In this document: positions 26,449 to 35,266 of the stretch, in pieces
How the letters are laid out: the number at the start of each line of letters is the position of its first letter
How positions within the stretch are numbered: the stretch's first letter is position 1
Source of the DNA: Pseudomonadales bacterium
GTDB taxonomy: Bacteria > Pseudomonadota > Gammaproteobacteria > Pseudomonadales > Pseudohongiellaceae
Direction: 5' to 3'
Length of the DNA: 64,000 nucleotides
Assembly (NCBI GenBank): GCA_012103535.1
Contig: WLWQ01000001.1
Span: 1,370,280 to 1,434,279, forward strand
Program-made: the position numbers and the translations under genes
Notes under the pieces: generated by a model
What the model was told of the DNA's origin: nothing
The model's database searches: none
What the model saw: only the letters and a program-made list of their open reading frames with translations

Positions 26449-27483
26449 CTACTGGGTTACGTTCACCGTCAGATACTGGTCGTTATAGAGACCCCCATCA
26501 TCGGCCCGACCCCAGAGAATATAAGTTCCAGGTTGGTCGAAACTGACGGCTACATCAACTAATCCATCTTCAGGGATTTCCGGTGGTACCCACATCCAAC
26601 CCCAGGGCGAATTAGCCGATGGTCGAGTATCTTCCCAAGGTTTAATCTGAGGCGGATCGAAATGAACCACTTCCTGAACGTTTTCCAAATTGTCCGGTGC
26701 GCGGTACACGTTCCAGGATACGTACAGGCCATTATTCTTGGTTACCGTTGGTTTCATGGGCGCCTGCATCATCATCCGGTTACGTACCATTTCCGGTGTC
26801 GCCAATGCCGAAGCAGCACCGCCGAGTAATCTGATCATCCGCATCGGATCATGTGGTTGTGGTACGCCGTCATCGGCAATGCGAGTCTGAAACTTCAATG
26901 ACTCACCCACTGCCACTGTACGAATGGTATCTCCAATTAATTCCACCTCTGGCGGGATATTAGCTCTCGTTTCCGCATCGGAAGACCCAGCACCAAGTGC
27001 GCCAGTTTCAGACATGATTATGATGTTATCGATCTTGTAGTCAGCTCGCAGCGTTCCATAAGCCTTGCGTGTCACCCCATTGGGTGAAGTAACTTCCCAG
27101 ACCATTTCACTGTCGCCGAAATCACCAGGGACAATTACATCAAAGGTAAAACGATTACGGCGTGGCAGAAAGTGGGTTGGTTGTCCACGATCTACCTCAC
27201 CCGGATAAAAACGATTGCTTTCTCCAACTGGAATGTCGAGTTCTTCTTCCCAGTTGTGATTGAAGTAACCGAAGGTCAGAGAGATAGTGCCATCTTCATT
27301 TGGTCGCCAACCTTCATAGGCAACCTCAGTGTGCTGACCGCTACGATAAGTCTGCTTGGTATATTCGTAAGGAGTTTCAGCTGTCGCAATAGAAGAAAAT
27401 AAAACGAAACTTCCAGCGAACAACATCACTGTGGATTTTAGAAAATGGCTAAATAGAATTTTCATCACTTTAATTTCTTTCAT
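26449..27483 (-). CDS. secreted partner protein of the haem/copper-oxygenase module (copy 1)
   Basis: A 344-residue exported protein; AGGA precedes the ATG and the signal peptide ends near ATAET. It is clearly paralogous to the protein at 41174-42136: both carry EGWxPNEDGTxxLxFGYFN, then DIPVG and QPTHFxP at equal spacing, then a beta-sandwich-like VPxDxGD stretch. The end (PGTYILWGRADDGGLYND) looks like a PKD/Ig-type fold. No enzymatic motif is seen. It lies between a haem-c monooxygenase-like gene and a CopC-like gene in one operon, so an accessory or substrate-binding role is inferred. Family function unknown. Confidence 0.8.
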   Translation of the reverse strand: MKEIKVMKILFSHFLKSTVMLFAGSFVLFSSIATAETPYEYTKQTYRSGQHTEVAYEGWRPNEDGTISLTFGYFNHNWEEELDIPVGESNRFYPGEVDRGQPTHFLPRRNRFTFDVIVPGDFGDSEMVWEVTSPNGVTRKAYGTLRADYKIDNIIIMSETGALGAGSSDAETRANIPPEVELIGDTIRTVAVGESLKFQTRIADDGVPQPHDPMRMIRLLGGAASALATPEMVRNRMMMQAPMKPTVTKNNGLYVSWNVYRAPDNLENVQEVVHFDPPQIKPWEDTRPSANSPWGWMWVPPEIPEDGLVDVAVSFDQPGTYILWGRADDGGLYNDQYLTVNVTQ

Positions 27484-27565
27484 TTGTAAATTCCTAAGAA
27501 ATTCTTGGTCATTAAGCGTTTATTCTGTCTAAACAGAGATTCTTTTTATTGAGCCAAACCAATGA

Positions 27566-29002
27566 TTAGAATCCTGCCACATCATCTTGTAATTCGTCGT
27601 TGGCATCAGCCGATTCTTCGATAGGCCAAACCAGCGGCGCTAAACAGAGCGGGCAACCAATGACATGATCGTTGGGGCCAAGATCGAGATTCTGCCGGCG
27701 CTTCTCCATCTCCTCCACGAACTGCTCGTCGGTCATAGTCACTCTGATGCCTAGATCGATAAACATATTCGTTACCGAGCGATTACCAGAGCCTTGCCAG
27801 TTTCGTGCGTCAGGCACATTAGGGTTGGCAGTGATGTTGTCGAAGTAGCCGGTTATGTGAAGGATAGTGCCCTTGGGTAATAAGGGCGCGTAGTCGGCAG
27901 CGTAGGGATAACCTCTTACCCAATTATGGTCATAGCCAACGCAGGAAAGAGTTTCGACGGAATATCCCCAGATAGCTTCCAGACACATACGCTCACCCGG
28001 TGCATGCAAATGAGGTTCGAACGTGACCACTTTAGTGTGTTCATTCAACACCGTGTAAGCATGTAACTCCTGGTCGCGGGCATCACCTTCGACGCTTATA
28101 TCAACGCCGTTGCCAAAGAAGGCTCTGCCGTTCTTAAACTTCGGTTCATAATCTTCAGGGTGAAAGGTAAAACCAATTTGCAGTCGACCCGTGGTATCAC
28201 GCCCGTTCGAATGCATATGCACCGAGTCTGTGTAGAAAGAAGAATTGGCTTTTAATAACCTGCCTGCATCCGGGTCGAAGATGTTGCCGTTGCGACCTAC
28301 CTCGTGTACTGGCCAACTTACGGCCTCACCGGGGATAACACTGCCTTCTTCATCTAGCACCTCGGTACGCCAGATCATGTGGTGGAAAATATACAATCCA
28401 CCTACGGTATCGGAAGCTTCAGCACCAGTACCTACGTCATTGATTTCCACGATTTCGACTGACTTTACATAACGGTCTTCAGTCAAGCCGGTTGGTACAC
28501 TGGGAATATCTCCCCACCAATCCGGTCGACCGCCTTCCATGAAAAAATCTTCGGTCTCAACAATCAGATCAGGCTCACCCAGACGCCATTTGATACTGTC
28601 ATCGAATACCAAAGGCTCAGGCGCCTCCGCTTCGTTACCTTTCTGTGCTCCGGTTCGGGCCCAGGTTGAAATCGCCGCTAGTTCTTCGTCGCTCAGGGAA
28701 GGATCATTTTTAAAGCTCTGAATGCCGACGTTTTTCTCGACATACCAGGGTGGCATGGCACCGGCCCGATCCCGTAATGCGGTCTTGTACTCAATGAGCC
28801 CAGCAAAAGGTGCTACCTGCTCATAAGTAACCAGGGACATTGGTGCTACTCCACCGGGGCGATGACAGTTCTGGCAGCTGCGTTGCAGAATTGGTTCTAT
28901 ATCGCGATGAAAAGTAACTTCTTGTGCAATCGATAAGGGTGAATACAACACTGCGGATACCGCAATTAACAATGCACTGCGGCATAATGTAGAAATTCGC
29001 AT
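27566..29002 (-). CDS. haem-c / copper type II monooxygenase-like protein (copy 1)
   Basis: A 478-residue periplasmic protein with AGGAGA five bases before the ATG and a signal peptide to about residue 27. Residues 28-125 form a cytochrome c domain with CQNCH (C43, C46, H47) and a likely axial Met in GAMPPW. The rest resembles the peptidylglycine-hydroxylating/dopamine-beta-monooxygenase fold: an HHM pair (YIFHHMIWR) like the CuH site, an HxH site in EPHLHAPGERM like CuM, and a family-typical GYDHNWVRGY to GYFDNITANPNVP region. It probably hydroxylates or oxidises an organic substrate using copper and electrons from the haem. First gene of an operon with 26449-27483 and the CopC-like gene. 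Confidence 0.85.
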   Translation of the reverse strand: MRISTLCRSALLIAVSAVLYSPLSIAQEVTFHRDIEPILQRSCQNCHRPGGVAPMSLVTYEQVAPFAGLIEYKTALRDRAGAMPPWYVEKNVGIQSFKNDPSLSDEELAAISTWARTGAQKGNEAEAPEPLVFDDSIKWRLGEPDLIVETEDFFMEGGRPDWWGDIPSVPTGLTEDRYVKSVEIVEINDVGTGAEASDTVGGLYIFHHMIWRTEVLDEEGSVIPGEAVSWPVHEVGRNGNIFDPDAGRLLKANSSFYTDSVHMHSNGRDTTGRLQIGFTFHPEDYEPKFKNGRAFFGNGVDISVEGDARDQELHAYTVLNEHTKVVTFEPHLHAPGERMCLEAIWGYSVETLSCVGYDHNWVRGYPYAADYAPLLPKGTILHITGYFDNITANPNVPDARNWQGSGNRSVTNMFIDLGIRVTMTDEQFVEEMEKRRQNLDLGPNDHVIGCPLCLAPLVWPIEESADANDELQDDVAGF

Positions 29003-29225
29003 CTCTATCTCCTGTTTCTAAGCTAGACCGGAATCATTCAAGCAGGACTTTTGGGATAGCAAGAAGCCAGAATGATCAGGATTCGAGGTCCTATTAGAAT
29101 AAGTTTAGAGATGAATTTCTTCCTAAAAATCAGTGATTGTTGAAATCACGGGCAGTAGTCGATTGTTCCTTGATCTAGAACAAACTTATTGCCATTGGTT
29201 TGCTCGCCTCACCCGTGAAAAAGAC

Positions 29226-29247
29226 AAGAATATCGAGAGATATTCTT
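29226..29247. promoter_or_regulatory. perfect palindrome, candidate operator
   Basis: AAGAATATC and GATATTCTT pair perfectly around GAGA, about 225 bases upstream of the start of the haem/copper-oxygenase operon. Such symmetry suits a dimeric regulator or a small hairpin. No regulator gene is adjacent. Confidence 0.4.
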
Positions 29248-29370
29248 ATCAGCGATCGTTATAGCTTGCTTTATTTTCAGGAAAATCTAGCGGGTTTTTA
29301 TCGATACTAGAGTGTTAAAGATAAGTGGTAGGACAGCCCTGCTGATCGAAGACAATTAGAAGAGATCGTA

Positions 29371-29406
29371 TCAGAGCAAAAATACCAGGCTGTATTTTTG
29401 CTCTGA
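29371..29406. repeat. REP-like palindrome, second copy
   Basis: TCAGAGCAAAAATAC (29371-29385) and GTATTTTTGCTCTGA (29392-29406) are perfect 15-base arms around CAGGCT. The arms differ from those at 318-352 mainly in two central bases, so both belong to one repeat type. It lies 9 bases after the PQQ dehydrogenase stop and may also serve as its terminator. Confidence 0.65.
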
Positions 29407-29415
29407 CTTTATTTT

Positions 29416-31356
29416 TTAGTCTGGCAGCGCATAGGCAACCAACTGTGTTGGCTGTCCGCTACCACCGACCCACATGGCAATATACTGCTTACCATCGTGC
29501 TCGTAAGTCATCGGCAGACCGGTTTGATTGTCTGGCAATTCCATTTCGTGAAGAATCTCACCGGTTGCTTTATCTACCGCGCGGTAGATTGGGCTGGCGC
29601 CTGCTCCGCCGGTTCCTTCACCCACAAACAATAGTGTCTTGGTTGTTAAAACACTGGAGCGAGTTGGGATACCTGTGCGTGGCAGATCGACACCTTCAAG
29701 CAGTGGGTGATTCGCAATTCGCTCAGGCGTATCCGCATTGGCGATCATCCATAGGTGGTCGCCGGTATTCATGTCGATTGCAGTAATGCGACCGTAAGGA
29801 GGCTTAACCACTTCAAGTCCTTGCACACGCGGCGCACGAACACCGAAACCCTGGCTAAGATCGATGTCGGACTCAGGATTCTTTGCTAATGCCAGAACTT
29901 GTAATTGGGTTCTGGAAGGCACATAGATAATGCCGGTTTCTGGATCGAACGATGAGTGCTCCCAGTTCGCGCCACCGGTGGATGAAGGTAGACTCAATAA
30001 TCCACGAGTTCCATCCGCATGGTCTTGTACCGATGGCGGTGTATAAATGCTGGTACTTAAACGGAAATCCTGAATCGCTTCTAATGCCAACGCCCGTAAT
30101 TCCGGTGTGAAATCAATCAGATCAGCTTCGGTAAATCCTTGCCGGTCGAATGCTTCTGGACGAGTTACAAATGGCTGTGTTGGCGCATACCATTCGTTCG
30201 GTACATCACCGGAAGGTACTGGACGCTCCACAATTGGCCAAACTGGTTCACCGGTTTCTCTATCAAAAGTGTAGATCCAGGCCTGCTTCGTCACTGAGAA
30301 AACAATTTCACGGCCATTTGGAAGATTCGCGATAACCGGAGCATTCGGTACATCCCAATCCCAGATGTCATGATGGATGTATTGGAAGTGCCATTGCCGT
30401 TCTCCGGTTTGCACATCCACTGCCACGATGCCGCTGGAGAAAAGGTTATCGCCATGACGGTCGCCGCCATAGTAGTCGCCAGTTGGATCTTCTATTGGAA
30501 GATATACGACACCTTTTTCTGCATCACCTGAGATAGGCGCCCAGACACCGGAGTTACCGGTTATGTCGTTACCTGTAATCCAGGATTCATAACCGTACTC
30601 ACCAAAAGCTGGAATGGTGTGGAAGGTCCACAACAGTTCACCCGTATGTACGTCGAAACCGCGAATATCCCCTTTGGTATTGAATTTGGAACGGGGGCGA
30701 CCACCAGTTCGGTGCGCTGCTCCCACTACAATCACATCATTCATCACGAATGGTGGTGCAGAAATTCCAATGTCGGGGTATTGATAACGAGGATCATCGC
30801 CATTACGCACACCCACATATAAATCCACCACACCGTTCTCACCGAATGCTGGATCGGGAACGCCGGTGTCGGCATTGAGAGAAACCAATTGATAGCCAGG
30901 AGAAACGTCGATTACGCGGCTCTTGTCACCTTTGCTATAGAAAGCGACGCCACGACCCGGGCCTTTGCGGGGCGCTTCGTCGAAGCGATCACCTTCATCA
31001 TAGCGGTAGAGCCACAATACCTGTCCAGAAGTGGCATCGATTGCCGCCACGTTACGGGTATTAGCAATATTGGCATAGAGAACGCCGTTGATTTCCAGCG
31101 GTGTAGAAGGATTGGCGTAGTCGACCGTGGTGCCGAAATTTTCCGTAGACCAACTCCAGGCGAGTTCCAGGTCTGCTACATTGTCGGCATTAATCTGGTC
31201 CAGCGGCGAATAACGGTGGGCAAAATCACCACCGTAATAGGTGTTCCAGTCACCGTCGGATACGGTGCGGCCTTGCTGGCTCCAAGCAAAGGTTGAAAAG
31301 GTCAGCGTTAGTGCACTTACAAGAATTGAGACTATCTTTCTTTTTGTTGTTATCAC
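29416..31356 (-). CDS. PQQ-dependent dehydrogenase (quinoprotein), copy A
   Basis: A 646-residue periplasmic eight-bladed propeller enzyme from a GTG start with AGGAG eight bases upstream; the signal peptide ends near WSQQ. Propeller strands of the tryptophan-docking type recur (NLELAWSWS-like, TGQVLWLYRY, TGELLWTFHT, TGERQWHFQ). The active-site segment HHDIWDWDVPNAP matches the Asp-bearing motif of membrane glucose-dehydrogenase-type quinoproteins. There is no haem motif and no cysteine, so it lacks the vicinal disulfide of methanol dehydrogenases. Electrons must go to a separate acceptor. Divergent from copy B. Substrate (alcohol, sugar or aldehyde) unknown. Confidence 0.92.
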   Translation of the reverse strand: MITTKRKIVSILVSALTLTFSTFAWSQQGRTVSDGDWNTYYGGDFAHRYSPLDQINADNVADLELAWSWSTENFGTTVDYANPSTPLEINGVLYANIANTRNVAAIDATSGQVLWLYRYDEGDRFDEAPRKGPGRGVAFYSKGDKSRVIDVSPGYQLVSLNADTGVPDPAFGENGVVDLYVGVRNGDDPRYQYPDIGISAPPFVMNDVIVVGAAHRTGGRPRSKFNTKGDIRGFDVHTGELLWTFHTIPAFGEYGYESWITGNDITGNSGVWAPISGDAEKGVVYLPIEDPTGDYYGGDRHGDNLFSSGIVAVDVQTGERQWHFQYIHHDIWDWDVPNAPVIANLPNGREIVFSVTKQAWIYTFDRETGEPVWPIVERPVPSGDVPNEWYAPTQPFVTRPEAFDRQGFTEADLIDFTPELRALALEAIQDFRLSTSIYTPPSVQDHADGTRGLLSLPSSTGGANWEHSSFDPETGIIYVPSRTQLQVLALAKNPESDIDLSQGFGVRAPRVQGLEVVKPPYGRITAIDMNTGDHLWMIANADTPERIANHPLLEGVDLPRTGIPTRSSVLTTKTLLFVGEGTGGAGASPIYRAVDKATGEILHEMELPDNQTGLPMTYEHDGKQYIAMWVGGSGQPTQLVAYALPD

Positions 31357-31643
31357 CTGAAATTCTCCTGCTTATTTCTCGTATGAGGCTACGATTTTTG
31401 CCCAATTATGACGGAGCGCGGGGGCCGCAACAAGCCGAGAAATCGGGGTGTAAAGTAAAGTTGCAAAGCGAAAAAACTGATTCGAAACAGGATCAGGCCT
31501 AATCGGAGCAGTAAATTCGTAACATTTCGTAATTTCAGCCCCTAATTGCCGATTCTGGGCCTAAAATACCAGGCCTTTCTTTGCTTCCAGCGGTGCTCCC
31601 GCATAAACTACGTCCTCAAAATTAGGACCCTAAAGAGGCTTCA

Positions 31644-33656
31644 ATGATGAAATTCCGCTTCTCAATTTTGCCAGCTCTGCTGCTATTAGCTCAGGCGAGC
31701 TTTGGTCAGAATCTGGTCACTGACGATACTGCTGAGTGGTACACCCTCGGCGGCGACTATGCCCATACCCGCTACACCCCAGCTGATGAAATCACGGCTG
31801 ATAACTTCGAAGAACTGGAAGTTGCCTGGGAATGGGATGGCTCGAGCTTTAATGGCTACAGTGGCCGCTCCACTCCAACTTATGTCGATGGCAAGCTTTA
31901 TACTGTTTCCGGACCACGTCGAAACGTAGTGGCGATCGACCCTAAAACTGGTGAGAGTCTCTGGGCCTATCGACTTCCTAACACCGGACGCTGGGAATAC
32001 TCCATGCGTGCCTCTTACGGTAAGGGTATCGCCTATTCCCGTATCGACGGCAAAGGCGTGATTTATATCTCCACACCTGGCTTCTTCCTGGTAGCACTCG
32101 ATGCGCAAACCGGCAGACCATTGGAAGGCTTTGGTGGGCAGCTACCTATTGAAGATTTTCCGGAAACTGGAGTCGTGGACATGCTCGCGGACCTGGGCCA
32201 TCCCTATGATCCTTATGAAGGCATTCCATTAGAAACTGGCTACATCACCACTTCTTCTCCACCAATCGTGGTGAATGACACGATTATTGTTGGAAACTCT
32301 GCTGAGCAGGGTTATTTGCAAGCACGAGTGGAAAACATTCCTGGCGATATCCTGGCCTATGACAAACACACCGGCGCCTTTAAGTGGAAGTTCAATGTCA
32401 TTCCGCGGCCTGGTGAATATGGTCACGAGACCTGGGAAAACGATGCCTGGCAATGGACCGGTGACGTGTCTTCCTGGGCACCGCTTACCGCCGATCCAGA
32501 AAACAACATCGTCTACGTTCCGACAAATCCACCGACCATCGATTACTACGGTGGCTTCCGCCCCGGTGATGGCCTGTTTGGCACCAGTGTAATTGCACTG
32601 GATACGGAAACCGGTGAAAGGCGTTGGCACTTTCAGACTGTTAAACACGATGTATGGAATTATGATAATCCGGCGGCACCGATTCAATTGGATTTGAGTG
32701 TGCCGGGACGTGGAACCATTCCCGCGGTCATGCAAGTTACCAAACAAGGTTTTGTTTATACCTTCGACCGCATGACCGGCGAGCCAATTTGGCCAATGGA
32801 AAATCGACCAGTTCCTGCTTCTGAAGTACCTGGCGAAAAACTGGCAACGACGCAACCGTTTCCAACCAAGCCACCACCTTTTGAGATGCAGGGTCTGAGT
32901 GAACAAGATCTGATCGACTACACACCTGAACTGCGCAGAGAAGCTCTTGAAGTAATGAGCAGTTACAAGATGGGGCCATTATTTAATCCACCAATTCATG
33001 ATGACAATGTGGAAGGATTAATCAGTGCAGCTATGTGCCCTGGCGATGGTGGCGGTGCGAATATTTATGCACCACCTGCAGCCGATCCAACAACTGGATT
33101 CCTGTATGTGTCTTCGGCTAACAACTGTAGCTGGCAACGAGTGATTCCTGGTGAAGAATCCGATGCACGCATTGACAAGCCAACCGGTACTACCTTTGCG
33201 GCCTATGCCAATGGACCGGGTGGTCGTCCACCGCGCTTGTCTTCAGGTCTTCCTTACGTGAAGCCACCTTATAGCACCGTGACGGCTTACGACATGAATA
33301 CCGGTGAGATTGCATTCCGAATTCCAGCGGGTGAAACACCTGATCGAGTTCGCAACAATCCTGCTTTGGAAGGTATCGATGTCGGTGATACTGGCAGCGG
33401 GCGAGCTCCTTCTATGGTGACAACAGCTAACATGTTGATCTACGCATCACTAGACCATGATGGCCAAACACCATTGCTTTATGCAGTTGATAAGCAGACT
33501 GGCGAGCAGCTGGGTAGAATCGAAATTCCAGGAGAAGTGCGTTATGGCATGAGCTCGTGGATGCACGATGGACACCAGTACATCATCTTACAAGCTGGCG
33601 CCAAGCTTACCGCTCTGGCCTTACCTGCAGCAGTGGATGAAGCGGAAGCGCACTAA
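31644..33656 (+). CDS. PQQ-dependent dehydrogenase (quinoprotein), copy B
   Basis: A 670-residue exported quinoprotein with AGAGG before the ATG pair at 31644/31647 and a signal peptide ending near SFGQ. It is homologous to copy A across its length (WYTLGGDYAHTRYTPADEI, TGESLWAYRL, TGERRWHFQTVKHDVWNYD). It differs in the active-site loop (HDVWNYDNPAAP) and in having two cysteines in a 40-residue insert-like stretch (AAMCPGDGGG and ANNCSWQR), which may form a disulfide. There is no haem domain. The 287-base gap to copy A is a divergent promoter region. A strong terminator follows the gene. Substrate unknown. Confidence 0.92.
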   Translation: MMKFRFSILPALLLLAQASFGQNLVTDDTAEWYTLGGDYAHTRYTPADEITADNFEELEVAWEWDGSSFNGYSGRSTPTYVDGKLYTVSGPRRNVVAIDPKTGESLWAYRLPNTGRWEYSMRASYGKGIAYSRIDGKGVIYISTPGFFLVALDAQTGRPLEGFGGQLPIEDFPETGVVDMLADLGHPYDPYEGIPLETGYITTSSPPIVVNDTIIVGNSAEQGYLQARVENIPGDILAYDKHTGAFKWKFNVIPRPGEYGHETWENDAWQWTGDVSSWAPLTADPENNIVYVPTNPPTIDYYGGFRPGDGLFGTSVIALDTETGERRWHFQTVKHDVWNYDNPAAPIQLDLSVPGRGTIPAVMQVTKQGFVYTFDRMTGEPIWPMENRPVPASEVPGEKLATTQPFPTKPPPFEMQGLSEQDLIDYTPELRREALEVMSSYKMGPLFNPPIHDDNVEGLISAAMCPGDGGGANIYAPPAADPTTGFLYVSSANNCSWQRVIPGEESDARIDKPTGTTFAAYANGPGGRPPRLSSGLPYVKPPYSTVTAYDMNTGEIAFRIPAGETPDRVRNNPALEGIDVGDTGSGRAPSMVTTANMLIYASLDHDGQTPLLYAVDKQTGEQLGRIEIPGEVRYGMSSWMHDGHQYIILQAGAKLTALALPAAVDEAEAH

Positions 33657-33672
33657 ACTGCTTTGACTTTAC

Positions 33673-33723
33673 AAGGGTTGGCTTTACTTGCATAAATATA
33701 ATTGCGAGTGCCAACCCTTTTTT
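33673..33723 (+). terminator. Rho-independent terminator after PQQ dehydrogenase B
   Basis: AAGGGTTGGC (33673-33682) pairs perfectly with GCCAACCCTT (33710-33719), followed by a run of six T. It lies 16 bases after the stop codon. The loop is long (27 bases), but the stem and T-tail are convincing. Confidence 0.85.
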
Positions 33724-33750
33724 GATTCAATGCACTAATCGAGCTTGATG

Positions 33751-34086
33751 TCAGGCGTCCAAACTTGGATCGGCGAGTATCGCCTTAATATCGGTACGCT
33801 TGTAAAACAACCAGCTGCGCAATTTTCTTTTTAATGGCACGCCTGGTCGAGTCAGATTAAGAGTTGCTCCTTCAAAATGCCAGAGTAGAGGCGCCAGGTC
33901 TCCCCTTCGAAGATATTCTGCTTTTAGCCCTTTTTCTTCGCAATATCGCTGCACGAATTCACCTGTATCGTTATAGATACCGTCGATCCAGGCTGGAAAA
34001 TCGAAGCGCTGACCATGCTCCGCAAAGAGTTCTCTTCGATAAAGCACACAATGGGAAATAATTTTTGGAATTTGATTCTTTAAACG
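33751..34086 (-). pseudogene. glycosyltransferase family 2, C-terminal part beyond an in-frame amber codon
   Basis: This stretch continues the reading frame of 34087-34551 directly after its TAG. It reads IPKIISHCVLYRRELF, then FDFPAWIDGIYNDTGE and KGLKAEYLRRGDLAPLLWHF, the kind of C-terminal half expected of the glycosyltransferase whose N-terminal half lies upstream. There is no frameshift: one nonsense codon alone separates the two. A GTG at 34047 could give a 98-residue product but has no clear ribosome-binding site. Either the gene is a young pseudogene, the TAG is read through, or it is a base-call error. Confidence 0.75.
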
Positions 34087-34551
34087 CTATCGTTTCTCCA
34101 ATTTTCCTCGTCTATAGTAGTCATCGAAAAAAAGAAACCAAGGAATAGGCCTGATTACCCGATCTTGCGAACCAACAACGAAGGTATCGTCGCCCATTTT
34201 TTCAATCAAGTGTTCAAGCCAAAAATGGTTTCGAACGAATGTATCGGTATGCATGATCAGGATGAGATCAGAGCTCGAATGGCTGATTCCCAGATCAAGT
34301 CCGTTCCTGTGATCAGGATTTGAGTGTGTGTTCTCTATATATTTTATCCAGGCCAGGGATTGGAGATAATTCGCCGAGTCGTCTCTAGAATCATTGTCAA
34401 TCACGATGCATTCAAAATTTGGATAACGAGTGAACTTTCGTATTGAACGCAGACATAGTTGAGTCTGTTTTATTGTTCGCCAATTGACAATCACAATGGA
34501 AACACTTGGGCATCCATTCGACTTTGTTTGTAAGCTTGACTGGATATTCAT
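34087..34551 (-). CDS. glycosyltransferase family 2, N-terminal part ending at an amber codon
   Basis: A 154-residue product with the GT-A start SVSIVIVNWRTIKQTQLCLRSI, then FECIVIDNDSRDDSANYLQ and the metal-site region LILIMHTDTFVRN. A GT2 domain normally needs about 230 residues or more, so this ends early. The same frame carries on after TAG (34087-34089) to 33751, giving a normal length of about 266 codons. The gene begins 1 base after the stop of the methyltransferase gene, so the two form an operon, possibly for surface glycan or a glycoconjugate. Confidence 0.8.
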   Translation of the reverse strand: MNIQSSLQTKSNGCPSVSIVIVNWRTIKQTQLCLRSIRKFTRYPNFECIVIDNDSRDDSANYLQSLAWIKYIENTHSNPDHRNGLDLGISHSSSDLILIMHTDTFVRNHFWLEHLIEKMGDDTFVVGSQDRVIRPIPWFLFFDDYYRRGKLEKR

Positions 34552-34552
34552 T

Positions 34553-35266
34553 TTAGAGCCCTACCGAAGCTATTTCTGCTTCAAGCTCTTTTCGATTGTC
34601 GATCAGACCAATCAATTTGCTCCGATTGCGATCTAGATCGAACCAATCATGGGAATCAAACCAGCTAGAGGATGTGTTCTGAATTGCAAAGTCCAATTGG
34701 CCAAGATTGAAATCCGGTTTTTCTCCAGGAAAAATCACGCCGATACCCTGGTCTAGATCCAAGACTCGGGAAAACAAATTCGGAAATTTCTCGTGAATAA
34801 AAGCAATCGCCTTCCAAGTATCACCATTCCAATGCCTGTTTTCATTGAAGGGAATCTGTCGGGAAGCGGCTTGCTGTGACTGTGGATTGCAATCGTGGAG
34901 CAATATTACGCCGCCGGAGTTTAAGCAAGCCAGGCTATTTCTAATATCCTTCAGGACCTGTTCGGCCAGATGCAAACCGTCGATAAAAACTACATCGAAA
35001 GTAGAGTTATTCTTGCCGAAAAAATCATCTGAAGTGGCGGCACGAATATCAAAGCCTTCACTGTCGAGACGGGGATTAGGATCAACTCCTACTTTAATTT
35101 CTATATTTACTCGTTCTAAACACCTTCCTTTGTTAATTCCGATCTCGAGATAACTGTTGGCATTATTTCTACGCGCAAAATAGTTGATTACGTCATATCG
35201 TTTTGAAAATCGATGTTTCCTCACGACATAACGAGCAGTAGATTTAGCGAGGCTAGACAGTCTCAA
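34553..35266 (-). CDS. class I SAM-dependent methyltransferase (Methyltransf_24-like)
   Basis: A 237-residue protein from a TTG start, with GGAA about 7 bases upstream and no in-frame ATG nearby. The SAM-binding first motif is SYLEIGINKGRCL (about residues 38-50). Later motifs are VGVDPNPRL, FDVVFIDGLHLAEQVLKDI and GGVILLHDCNPQ, typical of the Methyltransf_24 group found in glycan and lipopolysaccharide clusters. Its stop is 1 base before the start of the glycosyltransferase, so the two are translationally coupled. It may methylate a sugar or glycan, but the acceptor is unknown. Confidence 0.85.
   Translation of the reverse strand: MRLSSLAKSTARYVVRKHRFSKRYDVINYFARRNNANSYLEIGINKGRCLERVNIEIKVGVDPNPRLDSEGFDIRAATSDDFFGKNNSTFDVVFIDGLHLAEQVLKDIRNSLACLNSGGVILLHDCNPQSQQAASRQIPFNENRHWNGDTWKAIAFIHEKFPNLFSRVLDLDQGIGVIFPGEKPDFNLGQLDFAIQNTSSSWFDSHDWFDLDRNRSKLIGLIDNRKELEAEIASVGL

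Larger units (their letters stand above)
29003..29415. other. gene-free region between the oxygenase operon and the PQQ dehydrogenase
   Basis: About 413 bases with no supported gene. It should hold the promoter of the minus-strand operon that starts at 29002. It contains a perfect palindrome at 29226-29247 and a REP-like palindrome at 29371-29406, each listed separately. Confidence 0.6.

Noticed and set aside
31293..31502. 69-codon plus-strand frame in the divergent PQQ promoter region
   Set aside because: Partly antisense to the signal peptide of copy A and without a ribosome-binding site; the region is better read as promoters.
32229..32906. 225-codon antisense frame inside PQQ dehydrogenase B
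   Set aside because: It lies wholly within a clear quinoprotein gene and its translation shows no family resemblance; typical shadow frame.
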